Shown: positions 56,846 through 64,000 of the stretch, piece after piece | How the letters are laid out: each line of letters begins with the position of its first letter | Numbering within the stretch: position 1 is the stretch's first letter | NCBI GenBank assembly: GCA_002914845.1 | Contig: JXTC01000191.1 | Span: 475,795-539,794 of the forward strand | Source of the DNA: Trema orientale | Taxonomy: Eukaryota; Streptophyta; Magnoliopsida; Rosales; Cannabaceae | Direction: 5' to 3' | Length of the DNA: 64,000 nucleotides | Translations under genes and position numbers: made by a program | The notes under the pieces: model-generated | Seen by the model: only the letters and a program-made list of their open reading frames with translations | Database searches by the model: none | Told to the model about the DNA's origin: nothing

Positions 56846-58017
56846 TTCCGAATTGTGAATAGTTAGATGGTTGGAGAACTAACAGAGAAGGGTTCTTGCT
56901 TTCCAATGGGAAGTTGGCTGTAGCTAATGACCCTAATCTTCGAGAAACTATTATAACAGAGGCTCATAAATCAAGGTTTGTAGTACATCTAGGTAGTACT
57001 AAGATGTACCAGGACTTGAAATGGTAATATTGGTGGAAAGGTATGAAGAAGGGTGTGGCTAATTTTGTGGCTAAGTGTTTGACTTGTAAGCAAGTCAAGG
57101 CTGAACACCAGAGACCAGCAGGATTTCTTCACCCGTTACCCATTCCGGAGTGGAAGTGGGACAAGATCACGATGGACTTCGTGACCAGTTTGCCAAAGAC
57201 CTTGAGGAAGAACAATGCAATTTGAGTGATAGTCGATCGGTTGACGAATAGTGCTAACTTTATACCGATCTGGATTGACTACTCTCTCACTAAGCTCAGT
57301 AAACTATATGTGGAGAATATCATACGCTTGCATGGCGTGCCTTCAAGCATAGTTTCTGACCGAGATCCAAGGTTTACTTCCAAGTTTTGGAGAGCCTTGC
57401 AGAAAGTATTTGGTACGCAGTTGGATATCAGTATAGCTCATCATCCTGAGACAGATGGTCAGTCTGAAAGGAGTATTCAGATTCTTGAGGACATGCTATG
57501 TTGTTGCATACTGGACTTTAGTGGGAACTGGGATGATCATCTTTCTTTGGTGGAATTTGCTTACAATAACAGTTACCAGACTAGTGTGGGTATGGCTCCG
57601 TATGAAGTGCTGTATGGGAGGCTATGTAGATCGCCTTTGTGTTGGGCAAAACCAGAAGAGCATGTTACTCGTGGACCTGAACTGATTGAGGAGACTACTG
57701 AGAAGATTAAGGATATCCAAGAGAGACTCAAAGAGATTCAGAGTCGCCAGAAGAGTTATGCTGACCCTAAGAGGCATGAGGTGGAGTTCGATACTGGTGA
57801 TTCCGTGTTCTTGAAAGTGACTCCAAGGCGAGGTATTACATGGTTTGGAGTGAAGGGTAAGCTTGCTCCAAGGTATATTGGTCCCTTTGAGATCACTGAG
57901 AGAATTGGACTAGTAGTGTATTGCTTGAATCTACCTGCACAGTTGGGTCACGTGCATAATATGTTTCACGTGTTGATGTTGAAGAAGTACATGTCGGACT
58001 CATCTAATATTATTTAA
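56846..58017 (+). pseudogene. Integrase of the gypsy chromovirus
   Basis: The H2C2 zinc finger is followed through HKSRFVVHLGSTKMYQDL and CLTCKQVKAEHQ. The core triad is Asp in KITMDFVTSLPK, Asp in IVSDRDPRFTSKFW and Glu in HHPETDGQSERSIQ, all present. The GPFEITERIG block of the C-terminal GPY/F-type module follows. Stops occur near 57026 and 57223, the second at a Trp position. Confidence 0.87.
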
Positions 58018-58188
58018 TACGTGCACATACCGATCCAAGAAGATGTGTCTTATGAAAAGCAGCTTGTTCGCTTATTGGCAAGAGAGTTGAAGGTGCTTCG
58101 CAACAGAGAGATTCCACTTGTCAAGGTACTTCGGGAACATCATAAAGAAGACGAGGCTACTTGGGAACTCGAGACAGAGATGTACTAG
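58018..58188 (+). pseudogene. C-terminal chromodomain of the gypsy integrase
   Basis: Reads YEKQLVRLLARELKVLRNRE, IPLVKVLREHHKEDEATWE and ETEMY, with the stop at 58186-58188. A stop at 58015-58017 separates it from the integrase. Chromodomains of this group are thought to steer insertion towards heterochromatin. The aromatic cage seems incomplete in this clade (group II type). Confidence 0.78.
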
Positions 58189-58277
58189 AAGTAACCTCAC
58201 TTGTTTAACTTGTAGTTAGAAGTTGTACTGTGATGTAAACCTTGACTTGTAATTCTAAATTTCGGGACGAAATTCCT

Positions 58278-58292
58278 ATAAGGAGGGAAGAA
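58278..58292 (+). other. Polypurine tract of the gypsy element
   Basis: ATAAGGAGGGAAGAA directly before the 3' LTR, 15 bp downstream of the TTCGGGACGAAAT word typical of the Tekay group. Confidence 0.8.
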
Positions 58293-60318
58293 TATAAAAA
58301 CCCATTTTTAAAAGGGGCAAAATGATCTTTTGACCAGATTTAAAAAAAAAATCAGATTATATATATATAAAGGTCACACTCTCTTTCCTTCGTTCTCTCT
58401 CCCTCCCGTTGCTCACTCTCTCTCTCTCTGTTTCTCTCTCGGTCGAAGGAAGAAAGAGGCCGCAGCTCGCCTCCGGCCACCGTCTGCCACCCCAGCCCGT
58501 CGGCATCGACTCACCAGGCCATAATGAAGCTCCGTCGCCCCTCGTCGGTCGCTGCCGCCGCCTGGTTCGCCGGAAAACTCCATAGACGCCGTTAATGGCC
58601 ATTTCGGATTTTTGGCCACCGGCGAAGATTCCGGCCATCATTTGACCCCAAACAGGTCCTGTTGGATTCGTATCGTCGCCAGGATTGTCAAGGTATATAT
58701 ACCTCAACCCCATACTATCCGGATGAAAAGATGCCATTTTTGGGTATTTTGAGTTTAAGCTTGATCTTTTTAATCCGGCAGTTGGATTGTGTTTTTTACT
58801 TCATTTTTGGAATATACTCGGAAAATGGAGAAGTTTGATATATATATTGTGTTGTTTGGTGATCAACACAAAAATCAAGATTGGACGGTCGAGGCTTTGT
58901 CTCATTTTGCGTACCACCAGTCGGGTGTGGACCCGGACCCGAATTGGACAAGTTATATATCTAACCTAGCTATTTTGGGTGCTAGGAATCAGTGAAGAGG
59001 TCCGTTAGCGAATTGAGGATTCGGAATTGGTTCCCGACCCTCCAGGCGATCGTCAACGACAGCTCGAGGACTCAATAGCGTGGTATCGCTATTCCAGTAA
59101 GGTAGGGGTTCAGTTATATTCGTTTTATACTATTTTTGAGTTAACACTTATTTTCTGCATCATATGAGAACAAGTGCATTTTTAATTATTTGAATTATAC
59201 GTGATGGAATCTGGTTGTATGATATATATATTGTACTGCTCTGAGAATTTACTGTGTGCAGGTTATTTTGGATATATCAAAATAGGGCCGTTATGCTGCC
59301 CGTTTTTCTATAAAATCCTATTATACATGTTTTACTGAAAAAACCAGAGCACAGTAGTTTTTACACTTCAGTTCTGTATTGCACGTGTCATAGGATCATA
59401 CAGCACCGTGTTAGCATCGTACGTTTACAGTGTGGTATTACGTACCCCACCATCAGTATAGAGCCCGTAAACCCGTGTGGGATTTGTTCTTCTGATTACC
59501 TCCCCATTTGGCAGGCATAGGCAATTCGATTGCCCCTCCAGATTCGGTAGGCGACACACGGGTGTCCCTTCCGGGTATGTGCTTAGGTGTCAGGTAGGCT
59601 GTTAGGCACACTTAGTGTCATCATCCTTGTTTTCCACAGATGAGAGGATGTGAGCTCATGGGTATGGGTTGATTTGTGTCATGTGCATATGGATTGATGG
59701 TTTTGACTACACTATTTTATATATATGGATTTTTGATTTGGATTATATATATATGTGTGAGTATGTTTTGGATTTGAACTAACCATGCAGGAGTTTTTCA
59801 TCACCGAACTGTTTTTCTTCGAGGTAATTGTTTTCCTACTGGGCATTGTATGCTCACCACCCCTTCCTCCCTTCTTCAGATGGTGTCCAGTGCGATCTTG
59901 GTGATCAAGAGGAGTAAGAGGCCATCTTGACTGTAGTTCATTTCTTGGTAATGCTAGAAGTCTACTGTTGTGGTGTTTGGACTGTTTGAGTTTTGTATTA
60001 GCATTGAACCAAGATTACCGCTTTCTAATTTGTCTGTGAACTTATGTATGCCATTCTGGGATTTGACTTTTATTGTGGATGATGATGATGCTTGAACTTC
60101 TATTTGATTTCATGTTTGTCTTTCAATTATTATTCGGTCTATGTTTCATGGTGTATACGAACTGTGAGAAAGGTTCACAGGGTGAAATTCTAAATATTTT
60201 ATTATAATGGACTGTTTACAAAACTAAAACTTTTTAGACATTTTTCAAATAAATCAAGGAATTTCCCATCTTTGTGAAATTCCCCTTCTGCCACTGGCCT
60301 GGGTTTTGGGTCGTGACA
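58293..60318 (+). repeat. 3' LTR of the gypsy element
   Basis: Starts TATAAAAACCC (TG changed to TA) and ends GGGTCGTGACA, followed by the AGAAC duplication. Collinear with the 5' LTR. Confidence 0.95.
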
Positions 60319-60323
60319 AGAAC

Positions 60324-60605
60324 TTTGTATTCGAGAGGAAGAGTTTGAAGGTGGAGAGGGAGAAGGTTGGAGATGAAGTAGGAGAGGAACGATTCATGAG
60401 GGGAAAAAGCACTTTTTTTTTTTGAAAAAAAAATTCTTAAAATGTTTTTTTTTAAATAAAATTTTTAATTTCATTTTGAATTTGGGATCCTTTTTTTTTC
60501 TATATATGACAAGAGTATTTGAGTAAATTTATTTTGAAGGTATATATTTGTTACAAATTTAAAATTTGAGGGCGAATCTTGATAATAATCAAAACTAAAA
60601 GTAGA
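60324..60605. repeat. Right part of the split foldback element
   Basis: After a GA-rich stretch (60324-60400), TTGTTACAAATTTAAAATTTGAGGGC and TTGATAATAATCAAAACTAA are the complement of the left arm at 50100-50225. This confirms that the gypsy element and an F2 MITE landed inside one foldback element. First quoted unit is 26 bp read with mismatches in the left arm. Confidence 0.55.
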
Positions 60606-60751
60606 TCTAGGTTTAGGGTTTAGGGTTACATATTATTATAGTTTACCTTCGGTCAAAATTCTTTTTTTTCTTTATTTTTTTTTTGGCTCAAACTTCTGTG
60701 ATATGTAACCATTTATATAATAATACAAAAAAAAAATAATAATAAAAAGGT

Positions 60752-61245
60752 TTATGGCACAAATGGTCCCAGAATTATCCAATTTGTGGCAATTTGGTTC
60801 TCAAAATTTTAATTGTAGCAATTTGGTCTCTAGATTATTTAAATTGCAACTTCTTGTTAAATTTATGACTAAAAATACATGTAAAGAGCATGTTGTAGTA
60901 TTTGAAAGTGTATTTAAAGAGAAATAAAATGAACAAAATTATTTAGAAAGAATAAAAAACGTATTATTTGAATTTTTTCAAGTTCGTAGAGCTGAAAATT
61001 TTGATAAATATTTTCTGTGATTTTTTATTTTTATACTTGAAATTTACAAATTACATTTCAAATATACTTTTAGATGCTTAGCACGTGCTCCTTACATATA
61101 TTTTTGGTCAAAACTTTATTTACATAATCTGGGGACGAAATTGTTATAAATCGAAAAGTTCAGGAGTTTGATTGCTACAATTGAAACTTTGAAGATCAAA
61201 TTGCCACAGGTTGGATAGTTCTAGGACCATTTGTACCGTTAATCC
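60752..61245. repeat. Foldback MITE with ACAAATGGTCC ends
   Basis: The left arm GCACAAATGGTCCCAGAA ... GGCAATTTGG is mirrored by the right arm CAAATTGCCACAGG ... TAGGACCATTTGTACC. Arms of ~100 bp enclose ~290 bp of AT-rich DNA. Non-coding. Confidence 0.75.
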
Positions 61246-61396
61246 AAAATAAAAGGATAAACAGTAGCTCGTTGATTGGGATGAGAGCGTAAAAAAATTC
61301 AATGAGAATATATAAAAAAGGGATAAAAGTAACTCATTCATGCACTTTTTTTTTTTGGGTATGTGGCTGGATAAGTTTGAGCATTTCCATTTTTTA

Positions 61397-61680
61397 TATC
61401 TAATTTAAACTATAGAAAATTTGCTAAAACAGGCTATTCAATTTAGCTCTTTTACTAGAGGCCTAGTATTCTATCTTGTAAAAGGAGTTATCAAAACTGC
61501 TAACATTTCGATCTACAAAAGGAGTTAAAATAGTCTATTCAATTTCACATTCATATCTAATTTAAACTATAGAGAATTTGCTAAAATAGTCTATTCAATT
61601 TAGCTCTTTTACTAGAGGCTTAGTTTTCTATATTGTAAAAGGAGTTACCAAAACTGCTAACATTTCAATCTGCAATTACT
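61397..61680. repeat. Tandem duplication, 157 bp unit, two copies
   Basis: TATCTAATTTAAACTATAG at 61397 and 61554, each followed by TTTAGCTCTTTTACTAGAGG, AAAGGAGTTA and AAAACTGCTAACATTTC. The second copy is slightly shortened. Confidence 0.85.
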
Positions 61681-61883
61681 CATTGTAATTTTTCTAAAAC
61701 CATTGTATTTATAATAATAAAAGAGATGATGAGAAGTAAAATATCTTGATTTTTTACTTTTTTGCTAAAAAGAAAAACAAATTAGGACTTTTCATGATTA
61801 ACTGAATAAAAAGCCATTAAATACTAACATAATTCCTTAAATATTTTGTACATAATTTATTTAATTTTTAATTTGTAACTTAA

Positions 61884-62140
61884 AAACAATGTAAAAATAT
61901 CTTTAAAAAAACGTTTTAAAAAAAGAAAAAGAAAAAAAAAATATAGCTATGGATTTTTTTTTTTGCTTGTATATAATTACCGTATTTCCTACTTTCTTCT
62001 CAGTTCCCACAACAATATGTAAAAATATCTTTTAAAAAATGTTTTAAAAAAAGAAAAGGAAAAAAAATATAGTTATGGATTTTTTTCTTTTGCTTCTATA
62101 TAATTACTGATTTTCCTGCTTTCTTCTCAGTTCTCACAAC
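61884..62140. repeat. Tandem duplication, ~127 bp unit, two copies
   Basis: ATGTAAAAATATCTTT appears at about 61890 and 62017. Each copy has a GTTTTAAAAAAAGAAAA run, ATATAGYTATGGATTTTTT and CTTTCTTCTCAGTTC. The second unit ends ACAACAATATATCG. Confidence 0.85.
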
Positions 62141-62699
62141 AATATATCGTCCCCTCAGCAATCTACAATGTAGAATCGAAGTTCCTTTAGCAATACAAAA
62201 AGATCATGAACGTAGATTCTCATTGGAATTATAAAGACTCCCATTTCAAATCTCCATTGGGCTTTTTTTGCCTACCATTGTTGTTACTGTACATTTTAAA
62301 GATTTTCTTTTGCATCCCTAGCTCTACTTGAACCTAAGACCTTCACTTTAAGGACTTACAAGCTTTAGCTAATAGCTGGTACCAATTGATTCATTAAGAA
62401 CAATTGGTATCAGCTAAGTTTTTAGGGTGGACTAGATATATGGCCAGTTTTTGGCCCAATACACAGTATATGTCTCAGGCTTGTATTTTATAGCAAAATG
62501 GCCCACCATTATTACCGTTAGATATTTTACTCCCAAACTACCCTCCCTTCATCTAACTCAGCCACGAACCCACTCTCCTTCTCCTACGAAACTGAAACTT
62601 TCCTTCTGCTCTGGAACCCCATTTCCCTCATCTCAAATTTTCNGGTATTTGGTTCATATATTCTACGGTTTATAAATTGGATATACAGTTCATACTAAC
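62141..62699. other. Spacer, no gene seen; one undetermined base
   Basis: Holds an uncalled base (n) at 62643. The word ACTACCCTCCCTTCATCTAAC at 62534 recurs with changes at 63248 (ACTACTCTCTCTTCATCTAAC), linking it to the repeat array to its right. A 74-codon open frame over the n is not convincing. Confidence 0.4.
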
Positions 62700-64000
62700 A
62701 AATATGTATAGCTTGATTATCTTAGGGTATATGCATTTTCTAGTTCGCCGTTAAGTTTTTCAATTTGGTATATGAAATTGGGGATCTGGTTTATAGATGT
62801 TAGAATTCATGATTATATGAACTTGGGTATATAAATTCTAAGGATTTCTCCTATTTCATCAATAACTCTTCGAATTTATGAGTTTCCTGAATAGGAAACT
62901 AGTTTGAATGGTATGAAGGCCTTGAAGATTTATTTAGTTAGTTTGGTTGGGTGACAAAACTTTTAGCCGTTCTCAATGACTTTCTCATTATGTATTATGG
63001 TATAATAATTATATTAACCTGTAAGGCGATGGTATGAACTGTAAACATGATTATTTACGTGGTTAATTGTACAGAGGTTCATGAAATTTTCATAGTGGTT
63101 TATTATTTTTTCAGAGTGGTTCATGATTTTTTTCATCATCAGTTTTATTTGTGTTTGATTAATAAATTTACTTACATTCATAACCTTGCATATTTGGTTC
63201 ATATATTTGCAGATTCCAGATAAAATGGATTATATTGTATTCCCCAACTACTCTCTCTTCATCTAACTCACCTTTTGAACTTTTGTATGGTCCTTTTGTT
63301 ATATATGCACCTATTTGACAAATACTTGATTAAGTGATCATCATATGTACCTAAAACTCATATCAGTTATTTTTGAGTCATGAGGTATTTTATTTTTAGC
63401 CAAAGTTAATTAAGGTTCATAAACTTCTTATGTATAAAAAATGAGAATATGATAGAAAGTATGTATAATACTATTTGAATCGCTGGTGAATTTTCTATAC
63501 TTCAAGCTTTTGCTTAGTTGTTTTAATTTAATAGTTCATTTCTTTGATATCATTGTTTGAGCATTCATGAGATAGAGCGCATACATTCATGTAATATCCG
63601 ATTCTATTTGGTTCAAGAAATTTTCATAATGGTTCATGATTTTTTCTCATAGTAATGCATAAATTTTTTTATTGTCGTTCATAAATAATAAGTTGGGTTC
63701 ATAAATTATATTCTGTTGATTTTGAGTTCATTATTTTTTCAATGCTTGGTACTATGAACTGATTTCTATACACTATTTATTTTAACTGCATAATTGTGTG
63801 TGGTTCATAGTTGTCAATTTAAAAGGCAAGTTCATATAATATCCAATTCTGTATGGTTCATGAACTTTTAATAGTGGTTCATGATTTTTCCTAGTACTTG
63901 ATGAAATTTTCATAGTAGTTCATGATTTTTTTATAGTGGTTTATGAATTTTTCATTGTCGTTCATAAATAATAAGTTTAGTTCATAAATTATATTCTAAT
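62700..64000. repeat. Degenerate GGTTCATGA(T)n array with a ~255 bp higher-order repeat
   Basis: Units of about 25-35 bp such as GTGGTTCATGATTTTTTC and TAGTGGTTTATGA recur through 63060-63230, 63560-63730 and 63815-64000. The last two blocks are copies of each other (TTGTCGTTCATAAATAATAAG in both), offset by about 255 bp. The array continues beyond the right edge. No coding frame. Confidence 0.65.

Larger units (their letters stand above)
51442..60318 (+). mobile_element. Complete Tekay-like Ty3/gypsy chromovirus (8.9 kb), degenerate
   Basis: LTRs at 51442-53506 (2065 bp) and 58293-60318 (2026 bp), exact target duplication AGAAC (51437-51441 and 60319-60323), a primer binding site, then gag, protease, RT, RNase H, integrase and a chromodomain, and a polypurine tract. 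The order (RT before integrase) is gypsy. The 3' chromodomain and the TTCGGGACGAAAT tail place it among Tekay/Del chromoviruses. At least a dozen in-frame stops and several frameshifts mean it is dead. It is the parent family of the LTR fragments at 5698-7628 and 12367-13957. Confidence 0.93.

Noticed and set aside
1..64000. CRISPR array, rRNA genes or bacterial-type operons
   Set aside because: No regularly spaced identical short repeats with unique spacers, no rRNA words, and all coding signals are plant nuclear or retroelement.

Overview
This window looks like AT-rich nuclear DNA from a flowering plant, most likely a eudicot. The evidence is split genes with GT-AG introns, a plant-style two-domain defensin-like gene, a LIN37-like gene, Ty1/copia and Ty3/gypsy LTR retrotransposons of plant lineages, foldback MITEs, a Helitron remnant, a CACTA-like end and a tRNA-derived SINE. 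Only two ordinary host genes can be supported. The rest is mostly layered mobile DNA and decayed spacer.

Layout. (1) 1-3340: the 5' part of a minus-strand LIN37-like gene. Four exons can be joined in frame, and the gene runs off the left edge. (2) 3805-4759: a decayed minus-strand Helitron remnant, cut by LTR DNA. (3) 4760-7628: stacked reverse-oriented LTR fragments, the largest of the same family as the gypsy LTRs further right. (4) 7629-8570: three tandem copies of a ~330 bp unit. (5) 8571-13957: repeat-derived spacer with an orphan LTR plus primer binding site, a tandemly duplicated foldback MITE and another reversed gypsy-type LTR. (6) 13958-45311: a three-level nest. A plus-strand Sirevirus-like copia element (gag-pol plus a third ORF) carries a solo LTR in its integrase (16362-17918, target duplication GTTAC). 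Its third ORF is split by a minus-strand copia element (23038-43144, GCCAT). That element's 3' LTR is in turn split by a full-length 11.0 kb minus-strand Sirevirus-like element (24130-35161, TAATC). (7) 45312-48100: MITEs, foldback repeats and a CACTA-like terminus. (8) 48766-49870: the two-exon defensin-like gene on the minus strand, with a SINE in its intron. (9) 50100-60605: a foldback element split by a second MITE and by a complete 8.9 kb Tekay-like chromovirus (51442-60318, AGAAC). (10) 60700-64000: another foldback, two tandem duplications and an array of GGTTCAT-type repeats.

The retroelement proteins are all interrupted by stops and frameshifts. Many stops fit C-to-T or G-to-A change at glutamine, arginine or tryptophan codons, as expected for old methylated copies. 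None looks able to move by itself. I found no bacterial-type system, CRISPR array, rRNA gene or convincing functional tRNA gene. Exon, LTR and target-duplication coordinates were read directly from the sequence. Family names come from motif recognition without any search.
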